From assembly GCA_030704615.1 (NCBI GenBank), contig CM060732.1:67749053-67809052 (forward strand): 60,000 bases of DNA. The letters run 5' to 3'. The notes below the pieces were generated by a model. It did not search any database. It worked only from the letters and a program-made list of their open reading frames with translations, and was not told the origin of the DNA. The position numbers and the translations under genes are program-made. The stretch is from Takakia lepidozioides. Its lineage: Eukaryota > Streptophyta > Takakiopsida > Takakiales > Takakiaceae. Each line of letters starts with the position of its first letter. Position 1 is the stretch's first letter. Shown here one piece after another: positions 11,701 through 20,684 of this stretch.

Positions 11701-12614
11701 ATCGGAGACTTAGCAGCAGTGCCCTGTAACCTCTTCATCTCTTCCACCAGACCATTGTACATTAATTCTGCCCAAGCTACATCCGCTCCCCTCAAAGCTT
11801 TTAGTATCTCCTCTGTGAATGATCTGCTCAAATATTGTTGATTCTGTTTCATGGCAAACAGAACGTTCAAGATTTGGCCAACTTCTCTGAGCCCTGGGTA
11901 CTCGGCTTTGGTGCAAGCGTAACCTTGAAAGCTTGCAAGGCACAAAGCATAAAGGTATGGTTGGCACAGAATGGAACGGGTAAATGCGTATAAGCCTGTG
12001 GGGCTTGCAAGTATTGAGTGAGAGAGAATGTACTCTCAACCCGTCCGTCCTTGCGCCACTGCGTGAGAAGTAAAGCGAGCGTGTAATCTGTAATATCCGC
12101 CATAGCTACAAAGCTATAGTTTTGATTGCCCCTCCTGTCGAAACGCTGGTTATTCGGAGCTACCCCGACTCTTGCGCTCATAACCCTGCTAATTTCTTGT
12201 TCTTGTTTCTTGGAGGAAACCACCTGCATGTAATTCTCGCTCGTGATTGGCTGTTGCCTCTTTGGGTAACTGCTTAATTTAACCCCCCTCAGTGGACTTT
12301 CCCCCCTGGAATGTCCACTAGGATAGCACATGTGGCAAAAGACTCTCTTTTTTGTATTCGTAAAGGATTCCGTTACCTTTGCCCTGAATGCATTAATGGG
12401 CCCACAATTAGTTTGGGTTGATGTACCGGGTAGGTACTTTGACGGCCCAATTTGTCTTCTTGCATGATGACACCTGCTTTTGCAATATATGCACTGCGGT
12501 GTGCTTCGCCCTAGCGACCACGTGTTCGTTCCTAGACATGCCTCCATCTTCCCCTATCTTCGTGGCATCTTCTCCGAGTTTGACTTCCAAGCTGTTTTTT
12601 CACCCGCCGGTTTA
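8714..12614 (-). pseudogene. Family A third ORF (3' of integrase), long coiled-coil protein of unknown function
   Basis: About 1,300 codons lie between integrase and the purine tract, broken by point stops and a few frameshifts. In order: a short Cys/His patch (CHMCYPSGHS), a conserved block ending FMLCALQAF, a long helical and acidic middle, a coiled-coil rich in Gln/Glu (10.1-11.0 kb), and a globular C-terminal part rich in Trp/Tyr/His (9.0-9.9 kb). It ends with an acidic stretch and a basic Arg/Ser/Pro tail. In-frame stops: TAG at 8756, 10761, 10971 and 11559, TAA near 10686, TGA at 8900. Frameshifts lie near 11.88 kb and 10.12 kb. The position matches the env-like or accessory ORFs of some plant Ty3 elements. 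I see no signal peptide or transmembrane segment, so envelope function is not supported. Confidence 0.65.
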
Positions 12615-13388
12615 TCACTTTTCGGATGTTAACCCACGTCCACCTGTCATTGACCCTATGGACTGTGCAATCCGCATGGGCTGTGTTGGGCTGTGACAGG
12701 CTGTGTCAGACTGTGGTGAACTGTGATAGGCCGTGTGACACTGTGGTGGGCTGTGATAGGCTGTGTCACACTGTGATGGGCTGTGGTAAGCTGTGTGATG
12801 CTGTGGTGGGCTGTGATAACTGTGCGAACACCCGTGTTCTCCGCTCAGGTCATACACATTCGGCTTTACGACAAGTGCTTCATGCTCCGTTAGTATTACC
12901 GGTGTAACCCGTGACTGTTTATGTGTTTCAATATGCAAATCGTGCTGCAATGGTTTGTCATGGATACCACTGTATCCCTTCAACTTATTGGCATTGACTA
13001 TTCCCAGCATCTCTTTGTTAATGGTTTGTAACATGGCGGTGTTGTTATCATACATCTTCTGTATGACATAAGGTCATTTCCATGGTGATTTAAGCTTAGA
13101 AGCCTTAATCTTTCCCTTCTTCTGCAACCACAGAACCAAATCACCCGTCTTAAAAGTTTTCAGTTTACCTTCATCAAATTGATCCTTCCTCTTCATCTAA
13201 ATTCTGGTCATGTTATCTGCTGCATCAGCACGTACTTCTTTCACATGATATAATTCATGTTTCCTGACCTTAATTGAATCTTCCAATTTCATTCTCCTTC
13301 CCCATTCAGTTGACATGGTAGGTAACAAGAACTCCACTGGAAGTAAAGCTTCCATACCATAAACTAATTGGAATGGTGTATACTTACA
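12615..13388 (-). pseudogene. Family A integrase, C-terminal fragment (copy 1)
   Basis: The frame matches the plus copy from its YTPFQLVY segment through the basic C-terminal domain (SPWK-PYVIQKMYDNN) into the repetitive tail (TAYHSPPQ units). Compared with that copy, CAG has become TAG near 13197 and GGA has become TGA near 13091. The catalytic core lies in the missing part, so the fragment cannot be active. Confidence 0.75.
12660..12825. repeat. Coding minisatellite in integrase tail (copy 1)
   Basis: Tandem CTGTGATGGGCTGTGGT-like units on the plus strand translate on the minus strand to repeats of T-A-Y-H-S-P-P-Q. They correspond to the array at 34236-34585 in the plus copy. Confidence 0.75.
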
Positions 13389-13567
13389 CTACAACAGATT
13401 GCGGCTTTTATGACTCCCATGGGTGCACAGTCATGACAGATTTGTGGCAGAAATGCCATTTGCAATCGTAAAATGCTTTTGAAGTCATAATGTAGATCTG
13501 GGGAAGACGTATATGCGACTGTATGGCTCCGGACTCTGCGCAACACAGGTCAAACATGTTTGACCAC
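13389..13567. other. Orphan segment between two family A elements
   Basis: These roughly 180 bases match neither the integrase expected on one side nor the LTR on the other. They could be host DNA left between two insertions or filler at a rearrangement point. No gene is visible. Confidence 0.4.
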
Positions 13568-14485
13568 TGTTAGAGGACTGTCGGGGACTTAGACACTTAT
13601 ACGGGATCTGTAGGGTACCCTTAATTTTTGCACAGACTGAGACCGACATGACCCTTAGGGGTGACAGCAGCGCACTGTAGAGGGGGGTTACACAGCCCGT
13701 CACAGCCGACACAGCCAACACAGCCCGTCACAGTCGTCACAGCAGACACAGCAGACACAGCCACATAGCCAGTCACAGCCCGACACAGCCAAACACAGTC
13801 GCACAGCCAGTCACAGCCCGTCACAGTTTCACACAGCCAGTCACAGCTTGACAGAGCTGTCACGATCATAGGGAACGGAGAGCAGGACATGGAACGACTG
13901 TGGGGAACAACACCTGCGAAGGGAACATGTTAGTTCACAGACGACGGTTAGTGAGGGAAACGGTTAGAACCACGGGTAGGAAGATAAAGGGAGAAGCGGG
14001 GAATTTTGGGGATGATTCGGAGGAGGACTTCTTGGTCATGGAGGAGAGGGGATCGGGCAGAGATGAAGAACGGAAGTGAAGATAGAGAGATGATGAGTAG
14101 ATGCTTGATATATGCAAGGCTGTATGATATTGTAGAGCAGATTAGAGACACAATGGCTTCGGCCTGATACCTGATAAATCATAATCGGATACTTTTACGA
14201 TACAATCACACTGTGTAGAGAGATCTGAGTGAAGCTGTGGAATGAATGGATGAGTTGATGGAATCCAATAGATTGATAAAGCAAACTGATACTTAATTAT
14301 CAATGGTAAGATAGCTAACATGAATACCAAAAGGGAAACAAATAGGAAACACCCCCATGATACACTAGCTGTAGGTCATGACTGATTGTTCTGAGCGGGT
14401 TGAGTGCTTAGAGATATCCAACTCTTCTATCTTGGAGTTTCCACCTCGGATAGCGAAGGGATGGGTGAGTAAAAGCCGCTCGACA
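13568..14485 (+). repeat. Family A 5' LTR (copy 2)
   Basis: It begins TGTTAGAGGACTG and ends CTCGACA (TG...CA), directly followed by the primer-binding site. It matches the 3' LTR at 35597-36523. A CACAGCC minisatellite occupies about 13688-13865. Confidence 0.8.
13688..13865. repeat. CACAGCC minisatellite in 5' LTR
   Basis: Degenerate units such as CACAGCCGACACAGCCAACA and CAGTCACAGCCCGACACAGC repeat across the region, as in the 3' LTR at 35713-35905. Confidence 0.8.
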
Positions 14486-14487
14486 TT

Positions 14488-14505
14488 TGGCGACCATACT
14501 GGGGA
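14488..14505 (+). promoter_or_regulatory. Primer-binding site of family A
   Basis: TGGCGACCATACTGGGGA follows the LTR end by two bases. It resembles the TGGCGAC...CTGGGGA sites of Tat/Ogre-type plant elements, which use an arginine tRNA. The tRNA assignment is inferred from that likeness. The site recurs at about 16477 in the duplicated copy and after the 3' LTR at 36526. Confidence 0.7.
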
Positions 14506-16366
14506 TCTGGGTCATGAACAACCAGATGTGACAGACATCTGGTGGGATCATGGTGGTTGGAGAATTAAAGAATTTGATGTGAATCAAATTCCCTGTGGAA
14601 CTGAGAAGGAAAGATTGTCCAAACAATTCTTTCAAAGGTTCTTGGATTTTGCCAGACGGTTGTAAATGAAACATTCTTAAGAGAGTGCATGATGCTGACC
14701 CTGAGTGGGGTTTGGAGAAAGGAGTGATAAAGATTTATCAGGTGGCCTGTAGAGGAAGAGCACGTTGGTTACCAACACTGGTTTATGTGATAGCATTGTT
14801 ATCCATTAAGCGAGTAGAGTTTGAAGGCTAGGAGGAAAGGAAAGTGAATGTTTACACTCATATGCATGAAGAGCTTGTACTGGTAAAGAATTGGATTCCT
14901 AAGGATATTTTGTGGATCAAACTCACACCAAGAATAGCTTTTCAGACTTGTTTGCCATATGGTTATATGATAACGGAGTCTTCTAGTATAGCCAAGGGTG
15001 CATTGAAGCTTGAAAGAAACCCAGGCATATACGAGAGATACTACAGAAGAGAGTTTTGGTTATTGCCTCATTAAAGAAATGAAGGACATGGGACATGAGT
15101 GATGAAAGAGAAGCTAGACTCCAGAGATATTCAGCAAAAAGAGAAAGTTATTTGAAAGCTAATTATCCATATCTTTGGGAGAGAGGAATAGACATAGGGG
15201 AATCATCTGGACCTCTCACACCATTAAAATCAGAGAGTACATCACCCATACCGGAAGAACTAGAGTTGGATGCCACTCCTTCTTATTATTTGCAAGAAAG
15301 ATTAACCACAAGGTGGAAGATCTGAGGTACATCCCTGGATAAAAGATTTGACATAAATCTTTGATAAGAGTTGGCATGGAACACCAAAAGCAGGAACTCC
15401 AGCTTCTGAAATGGAAGACGAAGAAGGAGGAGAGGATGTGGCAGAGCCAATGGAGAGTTCAGACTCTCCAACACCATTACCGTTGAGTTACATGAGTGAA
15501 GAAGAAACCCAAGGGCAGAACTTGGAGGATGAAAACAGAGAGAAGAAATTGGAAGAGGAAGGATATGAAGAAGTAGACCCAACAGCTGAGGTTGAGACTA
15601 CAACCAGGACATCCCAACCCGTTGGACCTGGATCAAGTGGAGCACTTGGATCACAGGCCAACGAAGGTGTCGGCTCAGGGGGATCAGGTGGGCTGCCTGG
15701 ATCTGGCTCTGGGGGGACAGGGAGTGTGGGAAGTAGTGCAACTGAAGCTGGGAATACCGTGAATATCGTGGGGCCGGAAGCAGGGACTGCTCAAGGGCCA
15801 CCACTTGGTGGAAGATCCACCACAAAAACAACAGGTCCAGGAGGACCAGCACCAGCAAGGGTGACGGAGAGCAGGACATGGAACGACTGTGGGGAACAAC
15901 ACCTGCGAAGGGAACTTGTTAGTTCACAGACGACGGTTAGTGAGGGAAACGGTTAGAACCACGGGTAGGAAGATAAAGGGAGAAGCGGGGAATTTTGGGG
16001 ATGATTCGGAGGAGGACTTCTTGGTCATGGAGGAGAGGGGATCGGGCAGAGATGAAGAACGGAAGTGAAGATAGAGAGATGATGAGTAGATGCTTGATAT
16101 ATGCAAGGCTGTATGATATTGTAGAGCAGATTAGAGACACAATGGCTTCGGCCTGATACCTGATAAATCATAATCGGATACTTTTACGATACAATCACAC
16201 TGTGTAGAGAGATCTGAGTGAAGCTGTGGAATGAATGGATGAGTTGATGGAATCCAATAGATTGATAAAGCAAACTGATACTTAATTATCAATGGTAAGA
16301 TAGCTAACATGAATACCAAAAGGGAAACAAATAGGAAACACCCCCATGATACACTAGCTGTAGGTC

Positions 16367-17062
16367 ATGACTGATTGTTCTGCGCGGGCTGAGTACTTAG
16401 AGATTTCCAACTCTTCTATCTTGGAGTTTCCGCCTCAAATAGCGAAGGGATGGGTGAGTAAAAGCCGTGCGACATTTGGCGACCATACTGGGGAACTAAG
16501 TAATGAACAACCAGATGTGAGAGGCATCTGGTGGGATCATGGTGGTTGGACCATTAAAGAATTTGATGTGAATCAAATTCCCTGCGGAACGAAGGAGGAA
16601 AGATTGTCCAAACAATTCTTTCAAAGGTTCTTGGAATTGCCAGACGGTTGTAAAGAAAATATTCTTAAGCGAGTGCATGATGCTGATCCGGAATGGGGTC
16701 TGGAGAAAGGAGTGATAAAGATTTATCAGGTAGCCTGTAGAGGAAGAGCACGTTGGTTACCAACATTGGTATATGTGATAGCATTGCTATCCATTAAGCG
16801 AGTAGAGTTTGAAGGCTGGGAAGAAAGAAAGGTGAATGTTTATACTCATATGCATGAAGAGCTTGTACTCGTAAAGAATTGGATTCCAAAGGATATTTTG
16901 TGGATCAAACTCACACCAAGAACAGTTTTTCAGACTTGTTTGCCATATGGTTATATGGTAACGGAGACTTCAAGTATAGCCAAGGGTGCATTGAAGCTTG
17001 AAAGAAACCCAGGCACATACGAAAGATATTACAGAAGAGAGTTTTGGTTATTGCCACATTAA
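16367..17062 (+). CDS. Family A leader ORF (231 codons), unknown function
   Basis: The ORF starts inside the LTR, reads through the primer-binding site and continues 590 bases into the leader. The product is mixed alpha/beta in composition with many aromatic residues (GIWWDHGGW, RYYRREFWLLPH) and no recognised domain. The first duplicate (14378-15074) has the same protein broken by a frameshift near 14657 and a TAG replacing TGG near 14829. The copy at 59687-59999 on the minus strand carries that same TAG. Conservation of the ORF in several copies suggests it was translated once, perhaps as an upstream leader protein, but shared descent explains this as well. Confidence 0.45.
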   Translation: MTDCSARAEYLEISNSSILEFPPQIAKGWVSKSRATFGDHTGELSNEQPDVRGIWWDHGGWTIKEFDVNQIPCGTKEERLSKQFFQRFLELPDGCKENILKRVHDADPEWGLEKGVIKIYQVACRGRARWLPTLVYVIALLSIKRVEFEGWEERKVNVYTHMHEELVLVKNWIPKDILWIKLTPRTVFQTCLPYGYMVTETSSIAKGALKLERNPGTYERYYRREFWLLPH

Positions 17063-17083
17063 AAGAAATGAAAGACATGGGAC

Positions 17084-17371
17084 ATGAGTGATGAAAGAGA
17101 AGCTAGACGCCAGAGATATTCAGCAAAAAGAGAAAGCTATCTGAAAGCTAATTATCCATATCTTTGGGAGAGAGGAATAGACATAGGGGAATCATCTGGA
17201 CCTCTCACACCATTAAGATCAAAGAGTACATCACCCATACCGGAAGAACTAGAGTTGGATACCACTCCTTCGGTTTCTTTGCAAGAAAGATTAAGGGAAT
17301 TGGTACAGGAAGAAGATCAATCACGAGGTGAAAGATCTGAGGTACATCCCTGGATAAAAGATTTGACATAA
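17084..17371 (+). CDS. Family A second leader ORF (95 codons)
   Basis: It starts MSDEREARRQRYSAKR, basic then acidic, and ends in a TAA. After that TAA the same frame stays open into the gag ORF. The TAA is present in all three copies I can compare (near 15350, 17369 and 59381). No domain recognised. Confidence 0.4.
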   Translation: MSDEREARRQRYSAKRESYLKANYPYLWERGIDIGESSGPLTPLRSKSTSPIPEELELDTTPSVSLQERLRELVQEEDQSRGERSEVHPWIKDLT

Positions 17372-17425
17372 ATCTTTGATAAGAGTTGGCATGGAACACC
17401 AAAAGCAGGAACTCCAGCTTCTGAA

Positions 17426-18019
17426 ATGGAAGACGAAGAAGGAGGAGAGGATGTGGCAGAGCCAATGGAGAGTTCAGACTCTCCAACACCATTACCGTTG
17501 AGTTACATGAGTGAAGAAGAAACCCAAGGGCAGAACTTGGAGGATGAAAACAGAGAGAAGAAATTGGAAGAGGAAGGATATGAAGAAGTAGACCCAACAG
17601 CTGAGGTTGAGACTACAACCAGGACATCCCAACCCGTTGGACCTGGATCAAGTGGAGCACTTGGATCACAGGCCAACGAAGGTGTCGGCTCAGGGGGATC
17701 AGGTGGGCTGCCTGGATCTGGCTCTGGGGGGACAGGGAGTGTGGGAAGTAGTGCAACTGAAGCTGGGAATACCGTGAATATCGTGGGGCCGGAAGCAGGG
17801 ACTGCTCAAGGGCCACCACTTGGTGGAAGATCCACCACAAAAACAACAGGTCCAGGAGGACCAGCACCAGCAAGGGTGCCAGCACCTATCAGTAGGCAGA
17901 AGGTAGGGCCACAGATGGCGTTACAACCAACACGGGCAAAACCACCCTCTCCAATATATTCAGGAAAAGGGGATCCCGATGTACACATTAGCCAATTTGA
18001 GCACATGTGTATAGTGAAC
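17426..18019 (+). pseudogene. Family A gag, N-terminal part (split by element B)
   Basis: From ATG at 17426 the frame gives an acidic region, a Gly/Ser-rich linker (GSGGSGGLPGSGSGG) and the start of the capsid-like domain (GDPDVHISQFEHMCIVN). It is cut there by the LTR of element B and resumes in register at 29045. The minus-strand copy at 56.0-56.7 kb shows the uninterrupted join. The true start may lie upstream, as the frame is open back to the TAA at 17369. Confidence 0.7.
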
Positions 18020-20228
18020 TGTAGTGTGAGTGCAGGGGGTAAAAATTTCAAGTTTTTGTTTGGCCTTAGGTTTCGGCACTACTACAAAGGGAGTGCCCTT
18101 CGTGCTGATGAAGGGGAGGAATTGTCCATAACTTGAGGTAATTCCATGGAAAGACTATGCTATTGATCTGCCAGGAACAAAATATGGCTAAGTTATGACA
18201 TGCGCCTTTTTCATCCCTAGGATGAATGATTTTCATCCATGATGTTGAACCCTAGAAGCAGGATGTGAAATTCGAAGGGGAAGAGTGCGTGTATCTTTTC
18301 GCAGCTGCTGCAGTGGTGTTGGCAGCACAGGATATCTGAGAAAGTTCCACCTACGCAAAGGGTATCAGCTTGCTTTTAAGAGAAATGTTAAGAGCTCCTG
18401 CTTGGCTTTCTGTGCAAGAAGAGTGCGTGTATCTTTTCGCAGCTGCTGCAGTGGTGCTGGCAGCACATGATATCTGAGAAAGTTCCACCTACGCAAAGGG
18501 TATCAGCTTGCTTTTAAGAGAAATGTTAAGAGCTCCTGCTTGGCTTTCTGTGCAAGAAGAATCGGTGCCGCCTTCTTCGTAAGCAATGATCAAACCAGAG
18601 GGATCAGGTTTGTGACAAGGGCGGTGCACCACTGCTGTCGCCATTGTCTTGATGAGCACATTAATGAGGAGATGGAGCGGCTCAGCAGGTGTTGGGAGAT
18701 GAGAAATGCTGCTGTCTGTTTCTGAGCTTTAGGACCGGATCACTTTGTAAAAGAATCAGCTTGCCTTAAAGAGCGACGTTAAGGGATCTGGCTTGGCATT
18801 CTGTACAAGAGGAAGCGGTGCCGCCTTCTGGTGTGTATGGCGCTTAAGCTATCTATAATTAAGTTTTGTATCTGCTCTCTGTCTTAAAGGCTGTAGGACC
18901 AGATCACTTCATAGGGAAGGAATGCACATGTAGAAGGATAGGGTAGAGGTTGGCAGACACAAGGATGTGCCAGCAGCTGAAGCAGAGCCGTCATGCCTTA
19001 ATGAGGACTGGAATCACGATAAGAAGAGACGTCGGAAATGGCTGACGAGGGAGAGGACAAGGTGCCTTCGTGACAGGCAGACCCACCGCCTCAAAGAGTA
19101 TAAGACAGATAAGTTTGAAGAGTGGCTCTCTTTTTGGTGACTTAGAAATCGCTTTGTGAAGTTTTGGACGGTCTCTTGTATGTAGTAAGAGACACTGACA
19201 TGTGAGGAAGAAAAAGAGCTTTGGAAAAGGAATGAAGACACTGGACTTCAAACCAGGATGGACTGGAGATGGATGCACCTGCTGTTACATTGTATAGTAG
19301 GAAAAATGAATGGAAACAGGGTTGATTCGTTGCTGGGACAGAATGGTTGCTGCTGTTGTATTCTTGTTCCTTGTTTCAGCGTCGTGAGCTTGTACAAACA
19401 ATCTGGCCTGGGATGTTGACACATTGCAGTCAATGTGGAACTAGCTTGGTAGGTAGAGGAAACCAGTGAGAGTTAGATAGAACTGTTTGGAAACCAACAA
19501 GAAGGGTTGAGAGCTGTCTTGGGCAAATGGCTGCACCTGGGAAAAGGGGAGTGTGAAGCATCTGTCATTGGCAAGAGAGGGACTGATAAAAGGGTTGATT
19601 ATATCTTGTGTGACCAAGGTTGATTTCAATGCTGGGTGCACTGGATGCTTGGCTGAATGCGCATTACATTGCATCATAGACATGCTACAGTGGAAAGAGT
19701 GAGGAACATAAGGGAGAGAGCTGACCAGCAAGAGGGGATGGAGAGGAATGGATGATTGGGGCGGTAAGATAAAGAAAGCATGAACCCATGAAGGGCCAAA
19801 CTGGTGGGCCTGCAACTCATGGCAGATCTGAGTTGCCTCCTTCCAAATCGTGATCTTATTACAAAGGGGATTCCACTTGTTGCTGACCAAGGGAGCTGCC
19901 CACAAGGGCAGTGGTCATCACTGACGTAGGGCTGGTTGCATCACTGAAGACATCATGGTAACATGGCTGGTGCAGTGTACCAGGGAGAGGATGTCGTGTA
20001 GAAGTAGAATCACGGGTGAAAACAATACAGACTCCCCATCCATGTCTTCTCTTCCGCTGCGGCGTGGATGAGGATTGTGTGAACTCTGATCATGAAGGAC
20101 CTGAGGGAAACCCACACCGAGTGATGCTGGTTGGATCACCTGAGAGGAGAGCTCCTTTCCTTCCTTACAATCAACCTGGGGAGGAACACAACTAGACTTG
20201 CACAGAAGGGGATTCACGCCCTTTCTTT
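18020..20228 (+). repeat. Family B 5' LTR
   Basis: It starts TGTAGTGTGA. The expected end TCACACTACA, seen in the 3' LTR and in the solo LTR, is missing: the sequence goes from CCCTTTCTTT directly into the primer site TGGTATCAGAGC. Open frames inside it recur in every B LTR and carry no domain. Confidence 0.85.
18283..18558 (+). repeat. 138-bp tandem duplication inside family B LTR
   Basis: Two copies of a 138-bp unit starting GAGTGCGTGTATC. The same duplication is in the 3' LTR (about 27086-27361), but the solo LTR at 56.7-58.8 kb has a single unit. The duplication therefore marks a subfamily. Confidence 0.85.
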
Positions 20229-20244
20229 TGGTATCAGAGCTTTA
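20229..20244 (+). promoter_or_regulatory. Primer-binding site of family B (tRNA-iMet type)
   Basis: TGGTATCAGAGC directly follows the shortened 5' LTR. This is the classic plant initiator methionine tRNA primer site. Confidence 0.85.
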
Positions 20245-20289
20245 GGATGTTAAATCTTGATTTCTACTAGCTAGGGATCTTGACTGGTA

Positions 20290-20613
20290 TTGGATGGTTT
20301 GATGGCAGGAAGAGACCACACACTGATTCCTGATGAACCAAGCATTGGAGATGTGCTGATTTGCTTCAGCAGACGCACACCAAATGCACACGCAGACCCT
20401 TGTTTGTACTTCTTCAACCCTGCTTGGAGAATAGCGAATGGTGATTTATGTCTTAGAGTGATACATACTGGTGGAAGAACAACCATAGCACTTTGGATAA
20501 GAGAGTTAGGAAGGTGGGTGAAGATAAATACCATGGCACGAGAGGTGACATGGGGAGGTAGAGTAGAGATGTTGCGAAATGGACAGTGGGAGTGGTATAG
20601 AGGTCAACATTAA
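20290..20613 (+). CDS. Family B leader ORF (107 codons)
   Basis: A short ORF between primer site and gag, beginning MDGLMAGRDHTLIPDEPS, with several Trp residues and no recognised domain. It may be a translated leader peptide or chance; there is no second B internal region here for comparison. Confidence 0.3.
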   Translation: MDGLMAGRDHTLIPDEPSIGDVLICFSRRTPNAHADPCLYFFNPAWRIANGDLCLRVIHTGGRTTIALWIRELGRWVKINTMAREVTWGGRVEMLRNGQWEWYRGQH

Positions 20614-20684
20614 GGAAGTTGCGGGAAAATTAGAGTCAGAATTAGGTGTTGAAACAGTTTGAACTTTGATTAGAGAATAGAAGG

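Larger units (their letters stand above)
7701..13388 (-). mobile_element. Family A Ty3/gypsy retrotransposon, 3' part (copy 1)
   Basis: Read on the minus strand this holds the C-terminal part of integrase, the long third ORF, a purine tract and one LTR. The segment matches the 3' half of the plus-strand family A element (33.7-36.5 kb) in order and sequence, except that copy 1 keeps about 2.9 kb of the third ORF that the plus copy lacks. It stops abruptly inside integrase at about 13388, so gag, protease, RT and the 5' LTR are missing here. Confidence 0.8.
13875..17878 (+). repeat. Tandem duplication of LTR 3' part plus leader (about 2 kb, two copies)
   Basis: 13875-15863 (1989 bp) is repeated at 15864-17878 (2015 bp). 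Each copy carries the 3' two thirds of the LTR, the primer-binding site and the leader ORFs. The junction joins CAAGGGTG of the gag-proximal end to ACGGAGAGC of the LTR. The first copy lacks 26 bases near 15305 and has a broken leader ORF. The second copy's leader is intact and leads into gag. The last 450 bases look identical between copies, while the LTR-proximal parts differ at scattered sites. Confidence 0.85.

Noticed and set aside
8714-12614. Calling the family A third ORF an envelope gene
   Set aside because: No signal peptide, furin-like site or transmembrane helix is visible; position alone is not enough.
19441-19905. 154-codon minus-strand ORF seen again at 28243 and in part at 57020
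   Set aside because: It recurs only because it lies in the family B LTR; no domain and no start context beyond that, and it is truncated in the older solo LTR.
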